34,888 nt of DNA. It comes from an uncultured Muribaculaceae bacterium. GTDB lineage: Bacteria; Bacteroidota; Bacteroidia; Bacteroidales; Muribaculaceae. The notes beneath the pieces were generated by a model. The model was not told the origin of the DNA. It saw only the letters and a program-made list of their open reading frames with translations, and made no database searches. Each line of letters begins with the position of its first letter. The first letter of the stretch is position 1. Shown here one piece after another: positions 25,860 through 34,267 of the stretch. The position numbers were made by a program, and so were the translations under genes. The stretch is taken from assembly GCA_944321875.1 (NCBI GenBank), contig CALUMX010000032.1:1-34888 (forward strand). Reading direction: 5' to 3'.

Positions 25860-25926
25860 TGAATCATAGCGGGCAGCAGCAATGCCGATTGACGTGTTGT
25901 TGCTGCTCGTTTTGCTAATCGTCTGT

Positions 25927-28380
25927 ATGGAACACAAAATATTGAATAAGAATCTTTTGATACTTGCGTTGGCAGGAGGTTGCTTGCCTGTCAGTGCGGA
26001 ACGGATTGCCTGCTTTCCGATGGATGTCGACGGCGGAAAGGTTTGGGAAACGGTCGGTGGAAACAGTTTTGACGTGCAGGGCGCGCGTGAGCCGGTCGTA
26101 GTGGCCGGAGCTGTGGGCAATGCATTGCGGTTTGACGGATATTCCTCGGTGATAGAGGCGGCGCTGCCTGCTTCCGTAGCCGGAAAAACGCTGGAATCGC
26201 TCACGTTCTCTGTCTGGTGTGCGGCGGAGACTTATCCGATTATGGCACACGACAGCGAGTCGGACGAGCGGTGCGTCATTGCCGGCAATCTGGACGACGC
26301 GGCGAAAAAGGGTTTTGCCTTCTGCCTTGGCAGGGACGGAAAATACTCTTTTGAATGCTATTCCGGAGGTTGGAAAGTCAATTGCCGTGTCGACGAGCCG
26401 TTGCCATGCTATGCCTGGAACAACCTGACGGCGGTGGTCGATGGTGCGAAACGGACGATTAAGCTCTATCTTAACGGAGTGGAGGTGGCTTCTTCCAGAA
26501 GTATGGGAGGTGTCGACACGGGCGACGCTCCGTTTATGTTGGGACGCGCGGCAGAGCCGAAATATCTGGGACAGTTCCAGATTAATACGTTTAACGGGAT
26601 TATTGATGAGGTCTGCCTGTACGATACGGTTGTGCCGGAATCGGAAATCGCAGCGTGGAAGCCGGAATCGGCTGCCGTGCTCAACTATCCGCAGAGCCGT
26701 TACGCCGATGACCTGATGCGTCCGCGCTTCCACGGCATGCCGAGCGGAAACTGGACGAATGAGTGCCACGGACTCGTTAAGTACGACGGAAAGTATCATT
26801 TGTTCTTTCAGAAAAACGGTAACGGACCCTACATGTCGCGTCTGCAATGGGGACACATCGTGAGCGATGACCTTGTCAACTGGGAGGAGATGCCGATTGC
26901 GTTGAACACGGATGAGGCCTACGATATCAAGGGTTGCTGGTCGGGTTGCGTGTTTACCGACGCTGAGTTGACTGGCGGCAAACCCAATATTTTCTATACG
27001 GCCGTGGACTATGCGCGTGCCGTGATTGCTCAGGCATCGCCGGCCGACCAGTTGCTGAAGGATTGGAACAAGTCGGAAAAGAATCCGATTGTCAACGGCC
27101 GCCCTTCCGGGTTGAGCGATGACTTCCGTGACCCTTATCTGTTTAAGGCAGAGGATGGCAACTATTATATGATTGTCGGAACGAGCAAGGACGGACTGGG
27201 TGCGGCCACTCTCCACCGCTACGATAAGACGACGGGGACGTGGAGTAACGACGGAACAACGTTCTTCCGGGCTTCCAGCAAGATTTCAGGCCGTTTCTGG
27301 GAAATGCCGACCGTCAACAACATCAACGGAAAATGGCTGTTTACGGCTACGCCTTTGGAAACTACCCAGGGTGTGGAAGTACAATACTGGACGGGAACCA
27401 TCAATCCGGACGGAACGTTCAGCACTTCAATGACGACTCCGGGAAAGGTGGAGTTGGAAGGAATGAGCAAGGACGGTTACGGATTGCTTTCTCCGTCGAT
27501 TGCTGAGATTGGCGGCAAGACGGTGGCGATGGGTATCGTTCCGGATAAGTTGGCCGGTGACTACAATTACCAGATGGGTTGGGCTCACACTTACAGCCTC
27601 CCGCGCGAATGGACGATTTCCGACGACGGACAGTTGCTGCAACGTCCGTATGAGGGTTTGACGAAGTTGCGTACGGATGAGTCGTTCCAGGAGAACGGTT
27701 TCCGTCTGGACGGTAATAAGGCTCTTGGCGGAGTCAACGGTCGCATGGTGGAAGTGTGCGCGGAGTTCGTTGCAGGCGGAGAGGCTTCGGAATACGGTTT
27801 CGAACTGCTCAAGAACGGCAGCAAGTCGTTGAGGCTCTACTATTCGCGTGCGACCAACAAGGTGGTGGTCGATATGACTACGCTTGACCGTTGGGTCAAC
27901 GATGCCGGTGCTTACGACGGTCTTTACGAAAGCTCGCTTCCGGAATCGGTTGCCGACGGAGAGATTGTGAAGATTCATGCTTTCCTTGACCATTCGGTTC
28001 TCGATGTGTTTATCAATGACAAATGGGCTTTCTCAACTCGCGTTTTCGCTACCGACAGAGAGGCTGACGGTGTGGAGGCGTTCTCGACGGGTGACGTTGA
28101 GGTGCGTTCGCTGGCGGCCTGGAAGCTGGCTGCTGATGGCGGTGCATCGGTTTCGGCTCCTCGTGCCGACGGGTCGAAAGTCGTTGCCGCTGGCGGGATG
28201 CTGACCTTGAAGGGTTTGGATACGGACAGCATTGTGTCGGTCTATCGGCTGGATGGCCGTCTGCTGCGTAAGGAGCGTGCGTCGGGCGAACTGACGTGCC
28301 GGTTTCCCGGAGAGGATATCCTGCTGGTAAACGTGGTGTCGGAGAAGGGCTCTTTTTCAAAAAAACTAACTATGAAATAA
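25927..28380 (+). CDS. GH32-family protein with lectin-like domain and secretion-like C terminus
   Basis: The 817-residue protein has a signal peptide (LLILALAGGCLPVSA), a LamG/concanavalin-like domain (about 22-230), a GH32 five-bladed propeller (about 255-590), a C-terminal beta-sandwich (about 600-735) and a final domain (about 745-817) resembling type IX secretion sorting domains (SIVSVYRLDGRLLRKE, end FSKKLTMK). GH32 enzymes hydrolyse fructans. The transition-state Asp402 (FRDPYLF) and acid/base Glu459 (FWEMPT) are present, but the nucleophile motif usually written WMNDPNG is WTNECHG, with Glu279 replacing Asp. The ATG at 25927 is preferred as it gives a normal signal peptide. An ATG at 25882 is possible. 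A levan- or inulin-degrading surface role is inferred. Confidence 0.9.
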   Translation: MEHKILNKNLLILALAGGCLPVSAERIACFPMDVDGGKVWETVGGNSFDVQGAREPVVVAGAVGNALRFDGYSSVIEAALPASVAGKTLESLTFSVWCAAETYPIMAHDSESDERCVIAGNLDDAAKKGFAFCLGRDGKYSFECYSGGWKVNCRVDEPLPCYAWNNLTAVVDGAKRTIKLYLNGVEVASSRSMGGVDTGDAPFMLGRAAEPKYLGQFQINTFNGIIDEVCLYDTVVPESEIAAWKPESAAVLNYPQSRYADDLMRPRFHGMPSGNWTNECHGLVKYDGKYHLFFQKNGNGPYMSRLQWGHIVSDDLVNWEEMPIALNTDEAYDIKGCWSGCVFTDAELTGGKPNIFYTAVDYARAVIAQASPADQLLKDWNKSEKNPIVNGRPSGLSDDFRDPYLFKAEDGNYYMIVGTSKDGLGAATLHRYDKTTGTWSNDGTTFFRASSKISGRFWEMPTVNNINGKWLFTATPLETTQGVEVQYWTGTINPDGTFSTSMTTPGKVELEGMSKDGYGLLSPSIAEIGGKTVAMGIVPDKLAGDYNYQMGWAHTYSLPREWTISDDGQLLQRPYEGLTKLRTDESFQENGFRLDGNKALGGVNGRMVEVCAEFVAGGEASEYGFELLKNGSKSLRLYYSRATNKVVVDMTTLDRWVNDAGAYDGLYESSLPESVADGEIVKIHAFLDHSVLDVFINDKWAFSTRVFATDREADGVEAFSTGDVEVRSLAAWKLAADGGASVSAPRADGSKVVAAGGMLTLKGLDTDSIVSVYRLDGRLLRKERASGELTCRFPGEDILLVNVVSEKGSFSKKLTMK

Positions 28381-28384
28381 CGAT

Positions 28385-30214
28385 ATGAGAAAAAATATAA
28401 CCAACAAATTGGCGGCGCTGTTGCTGGTATCGGCTTCGTTACCCGGCTTTGCCGCGACAGAAGGAATGAAACTGGAGGTATTGGGCGATGCGCATGGCCT
28501 GGTACGCGTGGAGCGGAGCGAGCGATACCTGCTTCTCCCGATTGAGGACAATGCTCCGGAGGCACAGGTGCGCGTACTGGTCAACAACCGGTTGGAAGAG
28601 ACGTTTAACGCGCGTCTGGCTGTGCATAAGGTTGACTACTATGTGCCTTTCGACTTGCAAGACTTGAAGGAGGGAACGGTGCTGTTTGACGTGCGTACGG
28701 CCGGTGGCCGCGAGCAGCGTTGCGTGGAGGAGTCGGTCTGGAGCCAGTCATTGAAAATGTCCGACACGTATGACAAGACCAATCGTGAGTTCCATCGTCC
28801 GGCCTATCACCACACGCCGGAATATGCCTGGATGAACGACCCGAACGGTATGTTCTATAAGGACGGGGAATGGCATCTGTGCTATCAGTACGGTCCTTAC
28901 GGCTCGACTTGGAACAACATGACGTGGGGCCATTCCGTCAGCCGCGATTTGGTGAATTGGGAGCATCTTCCGAATGCGATTGAGCCGGACGGCCTGGGTG
29001 CTATTTTCAGCGGTAGCTGCGTGGTCGACACGGCCAATACGGCAGGCTTCGGCCGTGATGCGGTTGTGGCGATTTACACGTCGGCCGACAGAAGTCAGAT
29101 GCAGAGTCTGGCTTACAGCAAGGACGGCGGCCGCTCGTTCCAGATTTATGAGGGTAATCCGATTATTACGTCCAATCAGGAATGCCGCGACCCGAATATG
29201 TTCTGGCATGAGCCTACACAACGTTGGATTATGGTGCTTGCCGCGGCTCAGGCTCGGGAAATGTGGATTTATTCTTCTTCCGACCTGAAGGAATGGAAGA
29301 AAGAAAGTGTCTTTGGTGAAGGCTATGGCTGTCAGGACGGTGTGTGGGAATGCCCTGACCTGATGCAGCTTCCGGTGAGAGGAACCGACGAGAAGAAGTG
29401 GGTGCTTATTTGCAACATCAATCCCGGCGGCCCGTTTGGAGGCAGTGCCACACAATATTTTGTCGGAGAGTTTGACGGTCACCGGTTTGTCTGTGACGAT
29501 GCACCGGAAGAGACAAAATGGATGGACTTCGGAAAAGACCATTATGCGGCCGTGTCGTGGAGCGGCGCTCCCGATAACCGCCACACGGTAATCGCTTGGA
29601 TGAGCAATTGGCAATATGCTTCAGTCGTGCCTACCCGCCAGTTCCGAAGCGCGAACACGCTGCCGCGCGACCTTGAGCTGTTCAGAAACGAAGACGGAGA
29701 GTTGCTGTTGGCTTCGACACCGGCACCGGAGATTGAGGCTGCCCGTGGCAAGAAGGTATCGTTGGGCTCTTTCTCGGCAGGAACGAAGGGTACTGTCAAG
29801 CGTATTCCGACGGCTTGTCAGGGAGCCTGCGAGATTGAACTGGAGATTGACTGCCGGAAGGCCGGTAAGGTTCAGATTGAGTTGTCGAATGCAAAGGGTG
29901 AGGTTGTCGTAATGACCTACGACCTTGGCCAGTCAACGTTTGCGATGGACCGCAGCAAGAGTGGTATGGTGGATTTCCATGCCGATTTCCCGGCCGTGAC
30001 GGTTGCGCCTTGTCCCGACGGAAATGTCAAGCGTCTGCGCCTGTTTGTCGACCACAGCAGTATCGAGGCCTTTGAGGGCGAGGGACGTTTCGCGATGACA
30101 AACCTTGTCTTCCCGACAGAACACTATTCGAGCATCGGCATACGGACAGATGCCGGAAAATGTAGAGTAAAAGCATTGAATGTATATCCGATCCTAACAA
30201 ATAAACCGGAATAA
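28385..30214 (+). CDS. GH32 fructan hydrolase (DUF4980 plus GH32)
   Basis: The 609-residue enzyme has a signal peptide (AALLLVSASLPGFAA) with no lipobox, so it is probably periplasmic. Residues of about 27-125 fit the DUF4980 sandwich seen in Bacteroidales fructanases, and the GH32 propeller follows from about 137. All catalytic motifs are canonical: nucleophile Asp152 in WMNDPNG, Asp269 in CRDPNMF and acid/base Glu322 in WECPDL. The C-terminal beta-sandwich contains LFVDHSSIEAFEG. It should release fructose from levan, inulin or their oligosaccharides, and the linkage cannot be told from sequence. It starts 4 nt after the previous stop, and its stop overlaps the next start (TAATG), implying translational coupling to the fructose importer. 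Confidence 0.95.
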   Translation: MRKNITNKLAALLLVSASLPGFAATEGMKLEVLGDAHGLVRVERSERYLLLPIEDNAPEAQVRVLVNNRLEETFNARLAVHKVDYYVPFDLQDLKEGTVLFDVRTAGGREQRCVEESVWSQSLKMSDTYDKTNREFHRPAYHHTPEYAWMNDPNGMFYKDGEWHLCYQYGPYGSTWNNMTWGHSVSRDLVNWEHLPNAIEPDGLGAIFSGSCVVDTANTAGFGRDAVVAIYTSADRSQMQSLAYSKDGGRSFQIYEGNPIITSNQECRDPNMFWHEPTQRWIMVLAAAQAREMWIYSSSDLKEWKKESVFGEGYGCQDGVWECPDLMQLPVRGTDEKKWVLICNINPGGPFGGSATQYFVGEFDGHRFVCDDAPEETKWMDFGKDHYAAVSWSGAPDNRHTVIAWMSNWQYASVVPTRQFRSANTLPRDLELFRNEDGELLLASTPAPEIEAARGKKVSLGSFSAGTKGTVKRIPTACQGACEIELEIDCRKAGKVQIELSNAKGEVVVMTYDLGQSTFAMDRSKSGMVDFHADFPAVTVAPCPDGNVKRLRLFVDHSSIEAFEGEGRFAMTNLVFPTEHYSSIGIRTDAGKCRVKALNVYPILTNKPE

Positions 30215-31380
30215 TGAAAACGACAAAAACCTCGGCATTGACAATGATCCCGGTAATGCTGAGCTTCTTCACGATGGGATTTGTCGACCTGGTGGGTATT
30301 GCCTCCAATTATGTAAAGGCCGACCTCGGACTGACCGACATGGAGGCAAACGTGATGCCTTCGCTGGTCTTCTTCTGGTTCTTGATTTTTTCCGTTCCGA
30401 CAGGAATGCTGATGAATAAAATCGGCCGTCGCAACACGGTGCTGCTGAGTATCGGAGTGACGGCAGTGTCGCTGCTCATCCCGATTTTCGGCGACAGCTA
30501 CCGGATGATGCTGTTGTCATTCTCCCTCCTGGGTATTGGAAACGCGCTGATGCAGACGTCGCTGAATCCGTTGATTAGCAACATCGTTTCCGGCCAGCGT
30601 CTGGCAAGTACGCTGACTTTCGGCCAGTTTGTGAAGGCAATCGCCTCATTCCTGGCTCCGTACATCGCTTCCTGGGGCGCGATGTCGGCTATCCCTGAGT
30701 TCGGACTGGGCTGGCGCATCCTGTTCCCGATTTACATGGTTGTGGCCGTGTTGGCTGTCATTGCGTTGAGCTCCACTCCGATAAAGGAGGAGAAGCCTGA
30801 CAGTTCGTCCTCTTTTGCACAGTGCTTTGCTTTGTTGAGAAAACCATTCATTATATTGTGTTTTATCGGTATTGTTTGTCATGTGGGAATTGACGTGGGC
30901 ACCAACACTACTGCACCGAAACTTTTGCAGGAGCGCTGCGGCCTCTCTTTGGAGAGCGCCGGTTTCGCAACGAGTCTGTATTTCATTTTCCGTACGGTCG
31001 GTTGCTTCATCGGCTCTTTCGCCTTGCAGCGCATTAGTGCCCGCTTCTTTTTCTTGATGAGCGTAATTATGATGCTCGTCGGTATGGGCGGTCTGGTTTT
31101 CCTCGATTCAGAGATGATGATTTATGTTTGCATTGCCTTGATTGGCTTCGGCAACTCCAACGTGTTCCCGATTATCTTCTCACAGGCGCTGCTCAATCAG
31201 CCGGAGAAGAAAAACGAGGTCTCAGGCTTGATGATTATGGGTCTTTTCGGTGGAACCGTGTTCCCGATGGCGATGGGCTATGCGACCCAATTGATGAACA
31301 ATCTGCAGATTGGTGCGGTACTCGTAATGCTCATCGGTATAATTTATCTGCTCTATTATACGTTTAATATTAGAAAATAA
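30214..31380 (+). CDS. MFS sugar transporter, probable fructose importer
   Basis: The 388-residue inner-membrane protein has about 12 hydrophobic helices and the major-facilitator loop motif MNKIGRRNTV between helices 2 and 3. Other recognisable segments are MGFVDLVGIASNYVKADLG, GNALMQTSLNPLISN and GFGNSNVFPIIFSQAL. It resembles the FucP/GluP-like sugar:proton symporters, and an equivalent carrier (BT1758) stands in the B. thetaiotaomicron fructan locus. It should bring periplasmic fructose into the cell. It overlaps the GH32 stop by one base and is 11 nt ahead of the fructokinase gene. Fructose specificity is inferred from context. Confidence 0.9.
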   Translation: MKTTKTSALTMIPVMLSFFTMGFVDLVGIASNYVKADLGLTDMEANVMPSLVFFWFLIFSVPTGMLMNKIGRRNTVLLSIGVTAVSLLIPIFGDSYRMMLLSFSLLGIGNALMQTSLNPLISNIVSGQRLASTLTFGQFVKAIASFLAPYIASWGAMSAIPEFGLGWRILFPIYMVVAVLAVIALSSTPIKEEKPDSSSSFAQCFALLRKPFIILCFIGIVCHVGIDVGTNTTAPKLLQERCGLSLESAGFATSLYFIFRTVGCFIGSFALQRISARFFFLMSVIMMLVGMGGLVFLDSEMMIYVCIALIGFGNSNVFPIIFSQALLNQPEKKNEVSGLMIMGLFGGTVFPMAMGYATQLMNNLQIGAVLVMLIGIIYLLYYTFNIRK

Positions 31381-31391
31381 AAATATATACT

Positions 31392-32267
31392 ATGAATAAT
31401 AAATATGTTGTAGGAATAGGGGAGGCGCTTTGGGACGTTTTCCCGGAAGGGAAGAAATTAGGAGGCGCGCCTGCCAATTTCGCTTATCATGTGTTGCAGT
31501 TCGGATTGAAGGGAATGGCCGTGAGCGCGGTTGGCTGTGACAAGCTTGGCGAGGAGATTCTCGGAGCTTTGCAGGACAAGCAGCTGAATCTGCATATCCA
31601 GCAGGTCGGCTATCCTACGGGAACGGTACAGGTGTCGCTCGACGACAAGGGAGTGCCGCAATATTGCATCACGGAGAACGTTGCTTGGGACAACATTGAC
31701 TTTACGGACGATTTGGCGGCTATCGCGCGTGACTGCAGCGCCGTTTGCTTCGGCTCGCTGGCGCAGCGTTCGGCGGTTTCCCGCGGCACGATTGAGCGTT
31801 TCCTGGATATGATGCCTTCGGAGGGTACTTACCGTATTTTCGACATCAACCTGCGTCAGCAGTTTTACACGAAGGAGGTCATCGAACGCTCGCTGAGACG
31901 TTGCAACGTGTTTAAAATCAATGATGAGGAATTAGAGATTGTTTCAGGTATGTTTGACCTTGACGGCGACGTTGAGTCACGCTGCAAGGTTCTGATGGAC
32001 CGCTACGGAGTAGACATCCTGATTCTCACTTGCGGTACGGACGGAAGCTACATCTTTACGTCGGCGGGTGAACGCTCTTTCTTGCCCACTCCAAAGGTGG
32101 AGGTTGCCGATACGGTGGGTGCCGGCGACTCGTTTACGGCGGCGTTCATCGCCGGGTTGCTGCAGGGAAAGAGCATTGCGGATGCGCACCGTCAGGCGGT
32201 TGACTTGTCTGCCTATGTTTGCTCTTGCGAGGGTGCGATGCCTTCGCATGACGGTTTCCGTAAATAA
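31392..32267 (+). CDS. Fructokinase (PfkB/ribokinase family)
   Basis: The 291-residue cytoplasmic kinase phosphorylates fructose, most likely to fructose 6-phosphate. Ribokinase-family signatures are GIGEALWDVFPEGKKLGGAPANFAYH near the start, with the glycine-rich GGAPANF sugar loop, and the ATP/anion-hole motif ADTVGAGDSFTAAF with catalytic Asp246. In between are FDINLRQQFYTKEV (about residue 155), NVFKINDEELEIV and ILTCGTDGSYIF. Length is normal for bacterial fructokinases. It completes the PUL: imported fructose is trapped by phosphorylation, which would also lower the periplasmic fructose signal. It is the last operon gene and is followed by a strong terminator. Confidence 0.95.
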   Translation: MNNKYVVGIGEALWDVFPEGKKLGGAPANFAYHVLQFGLKGMAVSAVGCDKLGEEILGALQDKQLNLHIQQVGYPTGTVQVSLDDKGVPQYCITENVAWDNIDFTDDLAAIARDCSAVCFGSLAQRSAVSRGTIERFLDMMPSEGTYRIFDINLRQQFYTKEVIERSLRRCNVFKINDEELEIVSGMFDLDGDVESRCKVLMDRYGVDILILTCGTDGSYIFTSAGERSFLPTPKVEVADTVGAGDSFTAAFIAGLLQGKSIADAHRQAVDLSAYVCSCEGAMPSHDGFRK

Positions 32268-32288
32268 TAAGTCAGAGGGCGACAACGA

Positions 32289-32332
32289 CAGCGGCCGGAG
32301 GCAAATCTGCCTCCGGCCGCTGCTGTTATTTT
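32289..32332 (+). terminator. Terminator of the fructan PUL operon
   Basis: A 15-bp GC-rich stem (32289-32303 with 32308-32322) with loop AATC is followed by TTATTTTG. It lies 21 nt beyond the fructokinase stop. The minus strand has no T-run after it, so it mainly stops the PUL transcript. Confidence 0.82.
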
Positions 32333-32343
32333 GAAGAAATGTC

Positions 32344-33477
32344 TTAGATGTCTTTTCCGAATGCACGGCGGCGTTTGTGCTGCTGTGTCTCGAAATATTG
32401 CCATTGCGACTGCACTTTCTGGTTGGTTTCCAGTTCCGGGTTGCTCTCGGCATATTTGTAGCCGCATTTCTGGAACGTTGGAATCAGGTCGGTGAAAAGC
32501 AGTGCGTTCACGCCTTTGCTCTGGTATTCCGGCTTGATGGCCACGAGAAGAAGGTCGACGATGTCGGTCTTGTTGGCATACATGGCCTTAAGCAGATGAT
32601 ACCATCCGAAGGGGAGCATGCGTCCGTGCGATTTCTGCAAGGCTCTCGACATGGAGGGAATGGCCACTCCCATACCGATGAGGTTGTCGTCGGAATCCTT
32701 GATGATGGACAGGTGGTCGAGACGGAGCATCGGCAGGTAGATTTTGATATAGTGGTCGATTTGACGGTCTGACAGAGGAGAGTAGCCGAACAAATCGTTG
32801 TAGGCTTCGTTGATGAGAGCGAAGAACGGATGGCCCACTTCCTTGACAAGACGTTTGCGGCTGGTGTATTTGACTGTCTTCAATCCGTATTTTTTCTTGA
32901 CAATCTCGCTGATGCGCAGATGCTTTTCGGGAATGCTCTCAGGAACGGTCATCTTGAATTCCACCCAGTCGGCCTTGCCGCTCATGCCGTATTTCTCGTA
33001 GTGAGCCTGATAGTACGGATAGTTGTAGATGGTAGCCATCGTGGAGAGCTGGTCGAAGCCTTCGATGAGTGCGCCTTCGTGGTCCATGTCGGTAAATCCG
33101 AGCGGGCCCAGGATGGCGTTCATGCCTTTCGACTTACCCCATTCGGCCACAGCGTCAAACAGAGAATGGCTTACCTCGTAGTCGTCGGTAAATTCGACAA
33201 ATCCGAATCTGACTACCTTCTTGTTCTCTTTGTCATTGACCTGGTGGTTGATGATGGCTGCAATGCGGCCAACGGCCTTGCCGTCCTTGTAAGCCATGAA
33301 ATATTCGGATTCGCAGAAATCAAATGCCGGATTTTTTTGAGGATTGAGGGTGTCGACATCATCGCTGCGCAAAGGGGGAACGAAATAGGGATTGTTTTTG
33401 TAGAAGTCGGTTCCAAACTGTACGAACTTGCGCAATGATTTGATGTCTTTCGATATTTTCTTTATTTCTACTGCCAT
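32344..33477 (-). CDS. GNAT-like N-acetyltransferase-fold protein, substrate unknown
   Basis: The 377-residue protein begins MAVEIKKISKDIKSLRKFVQFG, and its N-terminal region contains YFMAYKDGKAVGRIAAIINHQV (about residues 59-80), typical of the central strands of a GNAT fold. A second GNAT-like unit toward the C terminus shows NLIGMGVAIPSM (about 266) and DIVDLLLVAIKPEYQSKGVNALL (about 307-329), where the QSKGVNALL stretch resembles the acetyl-CoA pyrophosphate loop. It has no signal peptide, so it is cytoplasmic. Similar proteins of this length occur widely in Bacteroidota, but their substrate is not known to me. It is a single gene convergent with the PUL, with its own promoter. Confidence 0.75.
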   Translation of the reverse strand: MAVEIKKISKDIKSLRKFVQFGTDFYKNNPYFVPPLRSDDVDTLNPQKNPAFDFCESEYFMAYKDGKAVGRIAAIINHQVNDKENKKVVRFGFVEFTDDYEVSHSLFDAVAEWGKSKGMNAILGPLGFTDMDHEGALIEGFDQLSTMATIYNYPYYQAHYEKYGMSGKADWVEFKMTVPESIPEKHLRISEIVKKKYGLKTVKYTSRKRLVKEVGHPFFALINEAYNDLFGYSPLSDRQIDHYIKIYLPMLRLDHLSIIKDSDDNLIGMGVAIPSMSRALQKSHGRMLPFGWYHLLKAMYANKTDIVDLLLVAIKPEYQSKGVNALLFTDLIPTFQKCGYKYAESNPELETNQKVQSQWQYFETQQHKRRRAFGKDI

Positions 33478-33499
33478 TCTAACAAATTTTTAAGGCCGA

Positions 33500-33531
33500 C
33501 AAAGTTACTTGAAAATCTGTTTAATTGCAAC
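33500..33531 (-). promoter_or_regulatory. Putative promoter of the GNAT-like gene
   Basis: On the minus strand, TAACTTTG (33500-33507) matches TAnnTTTG and GTTG (33528-33531) stands 20 nt upstream as an imperfect -33. The start codon is 22 nt downstream of the -7 element. Confidence 0.55.
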
Positions 33532-33601
33532 AGATTGATTGTTTATTTGTTGAAAATCATACCATTTGTCTATTTTTATGTCAATTCTTCATCTCTGATT
33601 T

Positions 33602-34177
33602 TCAGATGTTGGGCAGAGCGAGCAAAGTGCAGAGAATGAGGATGACAAGAATAACCGTCGCATAGATGGCATTGCTGTTTTTGCGTTCAAGGGCAAGTTG
33701 AAGTTCTCCGGGAGTTGTTAGCGTGCTGTCTTGGCATTGTCGGGCAATTCTACGGAGATAGCCGATGTGGATGCCTGTGGCGTCCATTGCCTGCTGGAGC
33801 AAGCGTCCGTAGTCTTTCAGCGTTTCGTCGTTGTTTCCCCGGGCTGTATTTTCTTCGGCTAAAGGCAGAAGGCTGTCAGTTTCGGTATCGTACAGTATGG
33901 TGTCTTTTCCCAATGGGGAAAGTTGGATATCGTATTGGTCGGCATCGGCAAGGACGTCCGGCAGTTGTGTTTGGATAAGGTGGAGCATGTGTTTACCGGT
34001 TTTGGGCTGGCTGAGCATATCTGTAAGTAAGAGGAGTTGTCCGTCCTCCGCTTGTCGCATGGTTGAGTCAGGTAGACTTGCAGCGCTCCGGACGAGGCAG
34101 ACCGGTCGGTTTTCTCTATATATAATGTGTATCCCGTTGATTGGTGCGGACTGTCGGTTGTTGGACTCGTTGTACAT
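33602..34177 (-). CDS. Unrecognised protein with a C-terminal membrane anchor
   Basis: The 191-residue product (from the ATG at 34177) matches no family I recognise. It is hydrophilic for about 165 residues, including a pattern KHMLHLIQTQLPDVLADAD and a segment ILYDTETDSLLPLAEE, then has one strong membrane helix near the end (NAIYATVILVILILCTLLAL), leaving only a few residues after it. There is no N-terminal signal, so the bulk would face the cytoplasm as a tail-anchored protein. An in-frame ATG at 34231 would add 18 residues but lies within the promoter of the divergent AlaX gene. It is downstream of no clear partner, and the gap to the GNAT-like gene is 124 nt. Confidence 0.6.
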   Translation of the reverse strand: MYNESNNRQSAPINGIHIIYRENRPVCLVRSAASLPDSTMRQAEDGQLLLLTDMLSQPKTGKHMLHLIQTQLPDVLADADQYDIQLSPLGKDTILYDTETDSLLPLAEENTARGNNDETLKDYGRLLQQAMDATGIHIGYLRRIARQCQDSTLTTPGELQLALERKNSNAIYATVILVILILCTLLALPNI

Positions 34178-34212
34178 GATTTTGTGATTGTGCGGGCTAA
34201 TATATGTATTCT

Positions 34213-34244
34213 TTTGAAAACTTCGGCGCATTTGTGTAAATTTG
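34213..34244 (+). promoter_or_regulatory. Promoter of the AlaX-type gene
   Basis: TTTG (34213-34216), exactly 20 nt, then TAAATTTG (34237-34244) is a full match to the Bacteroidota promoter. The start codon at 34268 follows 23 nt later. Confidence 0.8.
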
Positions 34245-34267
34245 TGTTCTCACAAATTAATGAAAAT

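Noticed and set aside
34127..34267. Longer N terminus for the AlaX-type protein
   Set aside because: The added segment spans the perfect promoter at 34213-34244 and is unlike AlaX N termini.
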